A DNA stretch of 33,790 bases from NCBI GenBank assembly GCA_002841995.1, contig PHBS01000021.1:1-33790 (forward strand), given 5' to 3'. The translations under genes were made by a program, and so were the position numbers. Of this stretch, positions 1-8,233 are shown piece after piece. The notes beneath the pieces are model-generated. The model saw only the letters and a program-made list of their open reading frames with translations. It ran no database searches and had not been told where the DNA came from. The stretch comes from Chloroflexi bacterium HGW-Chloroflexi-8 (GTDB lineage: Bacteria > Chloroflexota > Anaerolineae > Anaerolineales > Anaerolineaceae). The first letter of the stretch is position 1. The number at the start of each line of letters is the position of its first letter.

Positions 1-111
1 TCGAGACTATGACTCAGAATTGTAAGATTTAAGCAGATGACATCCTGGTGTCCAAATTATCCTCTATAATTACTAAGCAGAAGCAAAGCATAAAAAATAG
101 AGAAGGCCTCT
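1..111 (+). other. Leader of the eut operon and possible end of an upstream gene
   Basis: No gene can be assigned here. All three plus-strand frames reach a stop within the first 32 bases, so the last few codons of an upstream gene could be present but cannot be identified. A TATAAT hexamer sits at 65-70, about 42 bases before the eutA ATG, but no good -35 lies 16-18 bases before it (atcctg at 42-47), so a promoter is only a weak suggestion. An AGAAGG ribosome-binding site at 101-106 lies 5 bases before the eutA start. Confidence 0.3.
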
Positions 112-1563
112 ATGAGTACAGATCGTACATTGATTAGCGTTGGAATTGATATTGGTACGACCACCACGCAGATCATTTTCAGTAAGTTGTCATTGGTTGA
201 AATCACACGCGCTGGTCAAATCCCTCGCGTTGATATTTCCAATCGGGAAGTTATCTACACCAGTGATATTTTCTTTACCCCATTGGTTGATCCTGAGACC
301 ATTGATTCGCAAAAGCTTGCCAATCTTCTTGAAAGTGAATATCGAAAAGCCGGAATAACACCCAATCAAGTCGAAACAGGTGCTGTGATCATCACAGGCG
401 AAACTGCCCGTAAGAAAAACGCTGATTTGGTCCTCAATGCGATCTCAACTCTGGCAGGAGATTTTGTGGTGACTGTTGCAGGACCTAATGTTGAAGGCAT
501 GATTGCTGGCCGAGGTTCAGGTGCAGCCAGCTATTCCAAGAAGCATTTTACGACTGTTGTTAACGTTGATATAGGCGGTGGAAGCGCAAATTGTGCAATG
601 TTTAAGCAAGGAAACTTTATCAGCTCATCGGCGATGAGTTTCGGTGGCAGAGTGATCGAAATAAAGGACCAAGAGATAACCTTCATCAATAAAATTGGTC
701 AAATTTTGATTGATGATTGTGGACTTCGATTAAAAATTGGTGACAAACCATCATTAATGGATCTTCGGAAAATTACGGATCACATGGCAGAATTAACTTT
801 AAATTTAATTAAAGGTACAACAAGCGCTCTTTCGGAAAAATTATATCAAACAGCTCCCATCTCAGCTTTTTCAAAGAATTATCCAATTATGTTCACGGGT
901 GGTGTTGGTTACTACTTTTATAAACCACTTACGCTGCGTTCTGTGAGTAACGTGAGTCTTCATGGTGATATTGGTCCATTAATATCAGAAAGCTTGAGAA
1001 TGAACGCAGAAATTTCGGAACTGCTTGTTTTAACACCGGAAGAGACACAAAGAGCAACCGTTTTAGGAGCAAGTTCCCAGACACTTACACTTTCCGGATC
1101 AACCATTTGGGCAGATGAATCTATTTTGCCTTTAAGAAATGTTCCCGTTGTTCGGGTTGATTTGCCTTCATTTTTGCGTAATGGCACTGAAAATCATCCA
1201 TTAGAAATATCGAAGGCGATTAAAATGGCAGTTCAACGCTGGGATATTCAGAGCGGTATGGAATATTTTTCCCTAAGCCTTGATTTCGACCAGGTTTTAG
1301 ATTACGATCAATTGAGAGACTTAGCGCTTGGTTTGGAATTATTTTCCCGAGAATTACCAGATTATTTACCTGTTATCGTTATTATCAAAAAGGATTATGC
1401 CCAGGTTTTGGGACAAACTTTAAAGGCATTAGTCGGGAAACGATCATTGTTGATTATTGACCAGGTTGGTCTCGAAGAAGGCGATTTCATCGATATTGGT
1501 TTACCTTTGATGGATGGTCGGGTCGTCCCTTTGATTGTGAAAACACTTGTTTTTTATCATTAA
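112..1563 (+). CDS. eutA: Ethanolamine ammonia-lyase reactivating factor EutA
   Basis: EutA is an ATP-dependent chaperone-like factor that removes damaged cobalamin from ethanolamine ammonia-lyase and restores the enzyme. The 483-residue protein has an actin/Hsp70-type ATPase fold: a phosphate-1 motif DIGTTTTQ at residues 13-20, a phosphate-2 motif NVDIGGGSAN near residues 151-160, and a FTGGVGYY segment near residue 263 in the adenosine-motif position. Length is close to that of enterobacterial EutA. The ATG has an AGAAGG ribosome-binding site 5 bases upstream. It is first in a tight eutA-eutB-eutC-eutL series, with 12 bases to eutB, which fits its role as dedicated reactivase for the next two products. 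Family assignment is firm from the motifs and the neighbours. Confidence 0.95.
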   Translation: MSTDRTLISVGIDIGTTTTQIIFSKLSLVEITRAGQIPRVDISNREVIYTSDIFFTPLVDPETIDSQKLANLLESEYRKAGITPNQVETGAVIITGETARKKNADLVLNAISTLAGDFVVTVAGPNVEGMIAGRGSGAASYSKKHFTTVVNVDIGGGSANCAMFKQGNFISSSAMSFGGRVIEIKDQEITFINKIGQILIDDCGLRLKIGDKPSLMDLRKITDHMAELTLNLIKGTTSALSEKLYQTAPISAFSKNYPIMFTGGVGYYFYKPLTLRSVSNVSLHGDIGPLISESLRMNAEISELLVLTPEETQRATVLGASSQTLTLSGSTIWADESILPLRNVPVVRVDLPSFLRNGTENHPLEISKAIKMAVQRWDIQSGMEYFSLSLDFDQVLDYDQLRDLALGLELFSRELPDYLPVIVIIKKDYAQVLGQTLKALVGKRSLLIIDQVGLEEGDFIDIGLPLMDGRVVPLIVKTLVFYH

Positions 1564-1575
1564 TCCAGGAAATTT

Positions 1576-2949
1576 ATGTTACTCAGAACTATTTTATTTG
1601 GCAAAACGTATGAATTTCCCGATATAAGAATCTTAATGGGAAAAGCAAATGAAGAAAAATCGGGTGATCGGTTAGCCGGTTTGTCCGCCGACACGCTTGC
1701 TGAAAGAGCTGCTGCCAAAATTGTTCTGGCAAATTTACCCCTATGGGTTTTAAGAGACAACCCAGCGGCGCCTTACGAAGTGGATGAGGTGACCAGAGTC
1801 ATACAGGATTCTGTGAATGAGTCGATCTTCTCAGAAATTAAAGGTTGGACTGTCGGAGAGTTGCGGGAGTTTCTATTAAATGATCAAGTCGGTTGTGACC
1901 AGATTCTTCGTATTTCGGATGGTCTTACTTCAGAAATGATTTCTGCGGTGACAAAAATAATGAGTAATATGGATCTTGTGTATGCAGCCAGTAAAATTCG
2001 TGTTATTCGTCATTGTGAAAACACAATTGGTATGGAAGGCACGTTATCCAGTCGTCTCCAACCGAATCATCCTACGGATTCACCGGAGGGCATTCGAGCA
2101 TCCATTTATGAAGGGCTTTCTTATGGGGTGGGCGATTCAGTGATTGGCATCAATCCTGCGGATGATAGTTATGGGTCTGTCTCTCGTTTGTTGGATATGA
2201 CTTATGAAATCATTAAGAATCACGCAATACCAACACAAAATTGCGTTTTGGCACATGTGACTACTCAAATGCGTTGTCTCCAATCCGGTTCTCCTGTAGG
2301 CCTGGTGTTTCAATCGATCTGTGGGTCGCAAAAAGGGAATGAAAGCTTTGGAATTTCTGTGGGTCTTCTGGATGAAGCCTATGAATTAGCAAAAAAGTAT
2401 TGTTACCCATCTGGTCCAAATTATATGTATTTTGAGACAGGTCAGGGTTCAGCATTATCCGCAAATGCACATCATGGTTGGGATCAATTAACTTTGGAAG
2501 CCAGAAATTATGGGTTGGCGAAGCGTTATCACCCCTTTCAGGTCAATACAGTGGTGGGATTTATTGGACCCGAATATCTTTATAATACCGAACAAATTCA
2601 CCGGGCTGGTCTCGAAGACCATTTTATGGGTAAATTAACCGGAATATCCATGGGTTGCGATGTCTGTTACACGAACCATGCAAAAACAGATCAAAACTCC
2701 AGTGAAAATTTGGCCATGCTATTGACTGCTGCAGGGTGTAATTTCTTCATGGGTGTTCCAATGGCAGATGATTCGATGCTCTCATATCAATCAACTTCCT
2801 TCCATGATATTGCGGCCTTAAGGTCTATTTTTAGGCTCAAACCAGCTCCGGAATTTGAGCAATGGATGGAATCATATGGAATTTTAAAAAATGGCCAATT
2901 AACGAATAAGGCCGGCGATCCAACCATTTTTCTTGGCAGGCAAAAGTAA
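1576..2949 (+). CDS. eutB: Ethanolamine ammonia-lyase large subunit EutB
   Basis: This is the catalytic subunit of adenosylcobalamin-dependent ethanolamine ammonia-lyase, which converts ethanolamine to acetaldehyde and ammonia. The 457-residue protein is close to the usual 453. Residues known from the enterobacterial enzyme to contact substrate fall at the same numbers here: Arg160 and Gln162 in SSRLQPNHPTD, Asn193 in GINPADD, Glu287 in YFETGQGSA, and Asp362 in MGCDVCYTNH. A functional active site is therefore expected. The start is an ATG with AGGA 6 bases upstream. The TAA stop shares its last base with the eutC ATG, implying translational coupling of the two subunits. Confidence 0.97.
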   Translation: MLLRTILFGKTYEFPDIRILMGKANEEKSGDRLAGLSADTLAERAAAKIVLANLPLWVLRDNPAAPYEVDEVTRVIQDSVNESIFSEIKGWTVGELREFLLNDQVGCDQILRISDGLTSEMISAVTKIMSNMDLVYAASKIRVIRHCENTIGMEGTLSSRLQPNHPTDSPEGIRASIYEGLSYGVGDSVIGINPADDSYGSVSRLLDMTYEIIKNHAIPTQNCVLAHVTTQMRCLQSGSPVGLVFQSICGSQKGNESFGISVGLLDEAYELAKKYCYPSGPNYMYFETGQGSALSANAHHGWDQLTLEARNYGLAKRYHPFQVNTVVGFIGPEYLYNTEQIHRAGLEDHFMGKLTGISMGCDVCYTNHAKTDQNSSENLAMLLTAAGCNFFMGVPMADDSMLSYQSTSFHDIAALRSIFRLKPAPEFEQWMESYGILKNGQLTNKAGDPTIFLGRQK

Positions 2950-3905
2950 TGGAATCTGAACAAATCGACTTGCTGATCAATGAAGTAATTAAACGTTTGG
3001 AGACTGAAGGCTTAATAAGCTCTCAAATGCAAAAAAATTCGGCCAGATCAACGGAAAGTAACCCTGGAGATAAAAGTAAGGATCCAAATCAGAGCTTCAA
3101 TATAAATTCCGGGATGGGATTACAGACCATTTCAATTGACCTGGATGATCCAACCAAACCGGTTCATCGCGGGAAACCACTGGTGGACAATTCCCAGGAT
3201 CCGGAAGCTTTGTTGGCCCTAATGTCTACAACAACAGCAAGAATAGGTGTTGGAAGAGCAGGAGTTCGTCCAAAAACAGAATCCTTGCTTTTGTTTCAAA
3301 GTGATTTTGCAGTATCACAAGATGCCTTGTACAAAGAAGTAAGCCAGGATTTGCTTAAAAGGATGGGTTTGTTCACAGTAAACACACTCATCACCGAAGG
3401 AAAGACTGAGTACCTATTACGACCGGACCTGGGAAGGTCACTATCTCAGGAGGCTAAATCCATATTGGAAAGCAAATGCATCAAGAACCCAAACATCCAG
3501 ATCTGTGTTGGGGATGGATTGAGCGCATCCGCCATTGAAGCTAATTTAGAAAAAATCTTTCCTGTTTTACAATCGGGGTGTCAAATAGCTGGTTTATCGA
3601 TGGGTACATCTTTCTTTATTCAAAATTGCAGAGTTGGCGTGATGAATGATATCGGAGATATTATCGAACCCGAAGTTCTGATATTACTGATTGGAGAACG
3701 CCCCGGTCTGGGGAGAGCTGATTCGATGAGTGCTTATATGGCATATCGGCCGCAAAAGGGGCATTCGGATGCAGATAGGGAAGTGATCTGCAATATTTTT
3801 GACAATGGCGGAACGAATCCATTGGAAGCGGGTGCGTACGCGATTCGGTTAGCTCAGGACATGATTAAAAATAAAGGCTCTGGCGTAAAAATGAAAATGG
3901 CTTAA
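2949..3905 (+). CDS. eutC: Ethanolamine ammonia-lyase small subunit EutC
   Basis: EutC pairs with EutB and helps bind adenosylcobalamin at the subunit interface. The protein has 318 residues, somewhat longer than the roughly 295 of enteric EutC. The extra length lies in a low-complexity N-terminal part, about residues 22-55, rich in Ser, Asn, Lys and Asp. The conserved region begins near residue 72 with DDPTKPVHRGKP and includes TTARIGVGRAG, QICVGDGLSASA, IGERPGLGRADSMSAY and CNIFDNGGTNPLEAGAYA. In other systems the EutC N-terminus can act as a microcompartment targeting peptide. A short amphipathic start (SEQIDLLINEVIKRLE, residues 2-17) is compatible with that here, but this is inference. 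The start overlaps the eutB stop by one base. Confidence 0.95.
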   Translation: MESEQIDLLINEVIKRLETEGLISSQMQKNSARSTESNPGDKSKDPNQSFNINSGMGLQTISIDLDDPTKPVHRGKPLVDNSQDPEALLALMSTTTARIGVGRAGVRPKTESLLLFQSDFAVSQDALYKEVSQDLLKRMGLFTVNTLITEGKTEYLLRPDLGRSLSQEAKSILESKCIKNPNIQICVGDGLSASAIEANLEKIFPVLQSGCQIAGLSMGTSFFIQNCRVGVMNDIGDIIEPEVLILLIGERPGLGRADSMSAYMAYRPQKGHSDADREVICNIFDNGGTNPLEAGAYAIRLAQDMIKNKGSGVKMKMA

Positions 3906-3918
3906 GAGATGAGGGAAT

Positions 3919-4575
3919 ATGGGAGTATTTGAACCAATTATCGCTAATCCACTTGCAATACGAATTATCCCAAATGTTGATTTAGATTTTGCACGTGTGC
4001 TTGGGCTGAACGAAAAACATAAGAGTGTAGGACTAATTACAGCTGATAATGATGATGCATTATATGTATCCATCGATGATGCGACTAAAAAAGCGGATGT
4101 GGAAGTTGTTTACGCTCATTCCTTTTACGCAGGGGCGAAACATTCTTCTGGAAAGTATTCAGGCGAAATCATAGCACTGTTGGCCGGGCCGACACCTTCC
4201 GAAGTAAGTGCGGGTTTGGATGCTGCAGTTCAATATTTAACGAAATCCGCCCTTTGGTATTCTGCGAATCAGGATAAAAGTGTTGCCTTTTTTCCCCATG
4301 TTGTTTCACAGTCTGGCACCTATCTTTCAAAAATCTGTAACATCCCATTGGGTTCTCCAATCGCATATCTGGTCGCACCACCACTTGAAGGATTATTTGC
4401 TCTGGATATTGTCTTAAAAACAGCTGCAGTTCGAATTGTCTCTTATACTGCACCTCCCTCGGAAACAAATTATATGGGGGTAATCCTTACAGGAGATCAG
4501 TCCGCATGTTCAACTGCTGCTTCGACATTCTCAAGAGCTGTCATCGACGTTGTCAACAATCCCATCAAGTATTAG
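3919..4575 (+). CDS. eutL: Ethanolamine microcompartment shell protein EutL
   Basis: EutL is a trimeric tandem-BMC shell protein that forms a gated pore in the ethanolamine-utilisation microcompartment. The 218 residues match the family length, with two BMC modules of about 105 residues each. Family segments include GLITADNDDALYVSIDDATK, VVYAHSFYAGAKHSSG and YLVAPPLEGLFALD, followed by SYTAPPSETNYMGVILTGDQSA. Asp45 and Glu83 are present; from memory these match ethanolamine-contacting residues in a clostridial EutL. The start has GAGGGA 3 bases upstream and lies 13 bases after eutC. It is the only shell gene in the window, so the remaining hexamer and pentamer genes must be elsewhere if a compartment is made. 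Confidence 0.95.
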   Translation: MGVFEPIIANPLAIRIIPNVDLDFARVLGLNEKHKSVGLITADNDDALYVSIDDATKKADVEVVYAHSFYAGAKHSSGKYSGEIIALLAGPTPSEVSAGLDAAVQYLTKSALWYSANQDKSVAFFPHVVSQSGTYLSKICNIPLGSPIAYLVAPPLEGLFALDIVLKTAAVRIVSYTAPPSETNYMGVILTGDQSACSTAASTFSRAVIDVVNNPIKY

Positions 4576-4649
4576 TTTTTCTACTTGGTTTTATCCATTA
4601 ATTATGTGAATATTATTTAGATAAACCAATTTTAATTTTTGTAAGCAAT

Positions 4650-4676
4650 TTGGACATTAATTGTTTGTTCTATAAT
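4650..4676 (+). promoter_or_regulatory. Candidate promoter for pgm
   Basis: A TTGGAC hexamer at 4650-4655 and a perfect TATAAT at 4671-4676 are separated by 15 bases, about 50 bases before the pgm ATG. The spacer is shorter than the ideal 17. It sits in the 153-base gap after eutL and would let pgm be transcribed independently of the eut operon. I see no convincing terminator after eutL. Confidence 0.4.
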
Positions 4677-4728
4677 AAAGATAAATCGATATGTTTTTTC
4701 CAGGTGATTTGCGGGATAAGGAGAAAAG

Positions 4729-6375
4729 ATGACTATTCATAAACTTGCTGGTAAACCTGCGCCGGAAGAACTTTTAATTAATGTCAATGATCTGATTGAA
4801 GATTATTACAATTTGCATCCGGATGTTGAATTAGTGTCACAAAGAGTAGCATTCGGAACTTCCGGGCACCGCGGAACATCCTCAAAAATGAGTTTTAATG
4901 AAGACCATGTCCTTGCTGTCAGTCAGGCAATTTGTGAGTATCGAATAAAGAATGGGATAACTGGACCTTTATTCTTAGGTAAAGACACACATGCTTTATC
5001 TGACGTTGCTCAGGTCAGCGCTTTAGAAGTATTCGCAGCAAATGGAATCGAAGTACGTTATCAAAGTGATATGGGATATACGCCAACCCCGGTAATTTCT
5101 CATGCGATCCTTACTTTTAATGATGGAAAGAAAAATGGAATTTCCGATGGCGTGGTGATTACACCATCTCATAATCCACCCCAGGATGGCGGATACAAGT
5201 ACAATCCGCCTTCTGCTGGTCCTGCTGGTACGGAAATAACCAACGTGGTTCAAGAACGGGCGAACGAAATCCTAGCTAATCGGTTAAAAGATGTAAAAAG
5301 GATTCCACTTGAAAAAGCTTTAAGGATGAAGACTGTCCAGGCATATGATTTTATGTCGCCTTATATCAAAGACTTGGGAAATGTTATCAATTTCCAGGAA
5401 ATTTCCTCTGAGGACATCAAGATGGGCGCAGATCCACTGGGTGGGGCGGCCGTGCATTATTGGGATCTTATTGCAGAAATGTATCAATTGAACATAACAG
5501 TTGTCAACAGGCGTATTGATCCTACATTTTCATTTATGACCCTGGACCATGATGGCAAAATAAGGATGGATTGTTCGTCACCCTATGCAATGGCAGGATT
5601 AATTAATCTTAAGGATGATTTCGACATTGCATTTGGAAACGACCCGGATGTTGATCGTCATGGAATTGTGACTCCATCTTCGGGTTTATTGAATCCAAAT
5701 CACTTTCTTTCAGTTGCAATCTGGTATCTATTTCAACATCGACCAGGTTGGCGACGAGACTCAAAAATCGGAAAGACAATCGTTTCCAGTTCCATGATTG
5801 ATCGAGTTGCAACAAAATTAAATTGCACTCTGGCGGAAGTGCCGGTTGGTTTTAAATGGTTTGTGGATGGATTGATAGACGGTTCGTTTGGATTTGGTGG
5901 CGAGGAAAGCGCAGGTGCATCATTTCTTCGAAAGAATGGACAGGTATGGACGACTGACAAAGATGGGATGATTATGGATTTGTTAGCTGCCGAAATATTA
6001 GCAATCCAGGGTGAGGACCCAGGCCAGACCTACCAGAAATTAACTGAAATGTTTGGAAATCCAATTTACGAGCGCATGGATGCTCCGGCTAGCATGGAGC
6101 AAAAGACTATACTCGCTAATCTCTCACCTGATAATGTGAATGCTAAAACCCTGGCTGGTGAGAAGATTATTTCAAAATTAACGCATGCGCCATTTAACAA
6201 TGCATCGATAGGTGGATTAAAAGTAGTTACTAAAAATGGCTGGTTTGCTGCACGTCCATCGGGTACTGAAGCAATATATAAAATATATGCTGAAAGTTTT
6301 CTAAACCATGATCATTTGAAAAAAATTCAGGAAGAAGCCCAGATTATTGTATCTGACGCGTTAAATACAAAATAA
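4729..6375 (+). CDS. pgm: Phosphoglucomutase, alpha-D-glucose phosphate-specific
   Basis: This enzyme interconverts glucose-1-phosphate and glucose-6-phosphate in the cytoplasm, linking central metabolism to nucleotide-sugar supply. The 548 residues match the E. coli Pgm class (about 546). The phosphoserine loop is [14 protein letters not shown] with Ser147. The metal-binding loop [10 protein letters not shown] has Asp305, Asp307 and Asp309. The sugar-recognition loop [10 protein letters not shown] is near residues 390-399, and the C-terminal phosphate loop [16 protein letters not shown] is near 513-528. An AAGGAG ribosome-binding site lies 5 bases before the ATG. It has its own candidate promoter and is convergent with the downstream degV gene. 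Glucose-1-phosphate from this enzyme could feed the glycan cluster further along, which is inference. Confidence 0.95.
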   Translation: MTIHKLAGKPAPEELLINVNDLIEDYYNLHPDVELVSQRVAFGTSGHRGTSSKMSFNEDHVLAVSQAICEYRIKNGITGPLFLGKDTHALSDVAQVSALEVFAANGIEVRYQSDMGYTPTPVISHAILTFNDGKKNGISDGVVITPSHNPPQDGGYKYNPPSAGPAGTEITNVVQERANEILANRLKDVKRIPLEKALRMKTVQAYDFMSPYIKDLGNVINFQEISSEDIKMGADPLGGAAVHYWDLIAEMYQLNITVVNRRIDPTFSFMTLDHDGKIRMDCSSPYAMAGLINLKDDFDIAFGNDPDVDRHGIVTPSSGLLNPNHFLSVAIWYLFQHRPGWRRDSKIGKTIVSSSMIDRVATKLNCTLAEVPVGFKWFVDGLIDGSFGFGGEESAGASFLRKNGQVWTTDKDGMIMDLLAAEILAIQGEDPGQTYQKLTEMFGNPIYERMDAPASMEQKTILANLSPDNVNAKTLAGEKIISKLTHAPFNNASIGGLKVVTKNGWFAARPSGTEAIYKIYAESFLNHDHLKKIQEEAQIIVSDALNTK

Positions 6376-6432
6376 TCTTTGGAATTTTTTTAATAAATTC
6401 TTAGCGTGAAATTCTAAAACACTTGATGGTTA

Positions 6433-7290
6433 TTACTCTCCTGCATAACCGCATAAAGCAATTGCACGGGGTCCTGTGTGTACTCCAAGTATTGGGGACA
6501 CGATTTGAATAAAAATCTCTTGGGGCTGAAATTCCTTAATGACCAGCTCTGTTAATGCCTGTGCTTCTTCAAAGGCGGCATTGTGTAATACAGTGATATG
6601 CAAGGGTAAAGTTGTGTCTATATTCTTGAAAAATTGTTTAAATAAACCATCTATACCACTTGATCTCGATCTGGCAGGAATAGATGCTCCAACAGTGCCA
6701 CTATCATGCTTGACCAGAATAAGAGGTTTAATTTTTAACACCGAATTAAAGTATTTAACAGCGTCGCCAAAACGCCCACCTTTAAAAAGATAATCCGTTG
6801 TGTCCAGAGAAATATAATAAGCCAGACTTTTTCTAACGTTTTCGATAACAGTTAATATCTTATCGAGCTTTGCGCCAGATTCTCTGGCTCTCGCAGCTGC
6901 AATTACCTGCCAACCCAACCCCATTGAATTACTTTTGCTATCCACAACATGGACAGGGATGGGTGACTTTTCTGCTGCCTGCTGTGCTGAAAGCATGGTT
7001 CCACTCATAGCGCTACTAATGGAAATTACCAGGATTTCTTTGTAACCTTTATCTGCAGCCACTTGATATGCAGATAAAAAACTTTGAGGCGTTGGTTGAG
7101 AAGTCGTTGGAATGAAAGAGTCTTTTTCCAGTCTTTCGTAAAATTCTTCTGCAGTTAAGTCTATTCCGTCCAGGTATTGTTGATCATTCCAGACGATTGT
7201 TAAAGGCACAACTGCTATGTCAAATTCTTCTAACCATTCAGGTGGAATATCGCAGGTACTATCGGTAATAAGCGCTAAAGATTTTTCCAT
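6433..7290 (-). CDS. DegV family fatty-acid-binding protein
   Basis: DegV/FakB-type proteins bind a fatty acid in the cytoplasm; in Firmicutes some present it to the kinase FakA. The 285-residue protein has the normal family length. It shows ALITDSTCDIPPEW at the N-terminus, the TTSQPTPQSFLSAY loop, the SSAMSGTMLSAQQAA lipid-carboxylate segment, DYLFKGGRFGDAVKY, and a C-terminal SPILGVHTGPRAIALCGYAG. AAGGA lies about 5 bases before the ATG. It is divergent from the coaX-like gene across a 159-base gap and convergent with pgm. No fakA-like kinase is in the window, so the partner and exact role are unknown. A second DegV paralogue lies on the other side of coaX. Confidence 0.9.
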   Translation of the reverse strand: MEKSLALITDSTCDIPPEWLEEFDIAVVPLTIVWNDQQYLDGIDLTAEEFYERLEKDSFIPTTSQPTPQSFLSAYQVAADKGYKEILVISISSAMSGTMLSAQQAAEKSPIPVHVVDSKSNSMGLGWQVIAAARARESGAKLDKILTVIENVRKSLAYYISLDTTDYLFKGGRFGDAVKYFNSVLKIKPLILVKHDSGTVGASIPARSRSSGIDGLFKQFFKNIDTTLPLHITVLHNAAFEEAQALTELVIKEFQPQEIFIQIVSPILGVHTGPRAIALCGYAGE

Positions 7291-7362
7291 TTCAATCCTT
7301 GTTTTACCATGAATTATTGAAAATAATGATTGGATTCTAAATTACATTAAAAAATATTTGTA

Positions 7363-7410
7363 GTGACACCAGTCATTAAAATTGTCACAAAAAAAATTAT
7401 AAAGACTGGT
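7363..7410. promoter_or_regulatory. Interleaved inverted repeats in the degV/coaX divergent gap
   Basis: Two perfect inverted repeats share one left arm region. GTGACA (7363-7368) pairs with TGTCAC (7383-7388), and ACCAGTC (7368-7374) pairs with GACTGGT (7404-7410). The block lies between the divergent degV and coaX-like genes. A minus-strand TATAAT (7401 to 7396) falls inside it, and a plus-strand TATAAT (7417-7422) is just outside. It could be an operator serving both genes, or alternative hairpins in the degV leader. Function is not shown by the sequence. Confidence 0.35.
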
Positions 7411-7416
7411 CTTAGG

Positions 7417-7422
7417 TATAAT
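7417..7422 (+). promoter_or_regulatory. Candidate -10 box for the coaX-like gene
   Basis: A perfect TATAAT lies 27 bases before the coaX-like ATG, giving a short leader that includes the CGGAGG ribosome-binding site. No good -35 is present at 16-18 bases upstream, so the promoter may be activator-dependent or the match may be chance in AT-rich DNA. Confidence 0.3.
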
Positions 7423-7449
7423 ATTATATAGGAAATTTCGGAGGAAAAC

Positions 7450-8223
7450 ATGTTGCTTTGTATTGATATAGGAAATACGAATATCAAGCTGGGTCTTTTT
7501 CATGGTGAGGATATGAAGAATCATTGGCGTATTTCCACGGACCAATCAAAGTTACCTGATGAATACGCAGTATTAATGACACAGTTATTTGAGATTGAAA
7601 AAATCAATTTCAAAGGAGTTACTGCAGTTGCAATATCCTCAGTAGTTCCGCCATTAACCCTTATTTTTGTAGAGTTATGTCAACGATATTTTAACCTGAC
7701 ACCTTTAATGTATGAACCAAACATGAATATTGGCATGCGAATTAATACTGATTATCCCACTGAAGTTGGTCCAGATCTGGTTATGAATGCATTAGCTGCT
7801 TTTCAAATTTATCAATCTTCGGTAATCATCGTAGGTTTTGGTACAGCAACTTCTTTTGTTGCGATTTCCGAGTTTGGTGATTTGGAAGGCGTGGCAATTG
7901 CGCCGGGAATCCTGACAAGTGCGAATTCACTTTTTCGATCCGCATCTGCTTTACCTCAGGTAGCACTCTCACACCCTAAAGTTGCAATCGGCAAGAACAC
8001 AATGGATTCAATGCGATCCGGAATAGTCTTTGGCTTCGTAGGGTTGGTTGAAAAATTGATCCGAAAAATGAAAGAGGAAATGGGTAGTGATGCCCATGTG
8101 ATTGCTACGGGAGGTCTGGCATCATTAATAGCTCCGGAGACAAATTTAATAGAACGAGTTGAACCAAACCTCGCTTTGATTGGCTTGAAACGACTTTATG
8201 AGATCAACCAAAGACGAAAGTAG
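7450..8223 (+). CDS. coaX: Type III pantothenate kinase (CoaX-like), divergent signature residues
   Basis: Type III pantothenate kinase phosphorylates pantothenate in the first step of coenzyme A synthesis. The 257-residue protein has the family length and order of motifs: MLLCIDIGNTNIKLGLF (Asp6), SSVVPPL, EVGPDLVMNALAA, GFGTATSFVAIS, EGVAIAPGI, GFVGLVEKLI, and ATGGLA. Three positions differ from the family consensus as I know it: GxDR has Leu110 for Arg, D(F/L)GTATTFD has Gly129 for the first Asp, and Val137 for the second Asp. Asp109, the expected catalytic base, is kept. It may therefore be an active divergent enzyme or a paralogue with altered function. CGGAGG lies about 5 bases before the ATG. 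It ends 10 bases from the convergent second degV gene. Confidence 0.85.
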   Translation: MLLCIDIGNTNIKLGLFHGEDMKNHWRISTDQSKLPDEYAVLMTQLFEIEKINFKGVTAVAISSVVPPLTLIFVELCQRYFNLTPLMYEPNMNIGMRINTDYPTEVGPDLVMNALAAFQIYQSSVIIVGFGTATSFVAISEFGDLEGVAIAPGILTSANSLFRSASALPQVALSHPKVAIGKNTMDSMRSGIVFGFVGLVEKLIRKMKEEMGSDAHVIATGGLASLIAPETNLIERVEPNLALIGLKRLYEINQRRK

Positions 8224-8233
8224 TTCGAAGGCA

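Noticed and set aside
4169-4468. 99-residue minus-strand ORF
   Set aside because: It lies antisense within eutL, which has unmistakable family motifs; its own translation has no recognisable domain.
6376-6432. Possible terminator between the convergent pgm and degV genes
   Set aside because: The only symmetry (GAATTT/AAATTC) is short and almost entirely A/T, so a stable hairpin is not supported.
7342-7545. 67-residue minus-strand ORF across the degV/coaX gap
   Set aside because: It covers the promoter-like gap and antisense of the coaX start; its composition is typical of translated AT-rich noncoding DNA.
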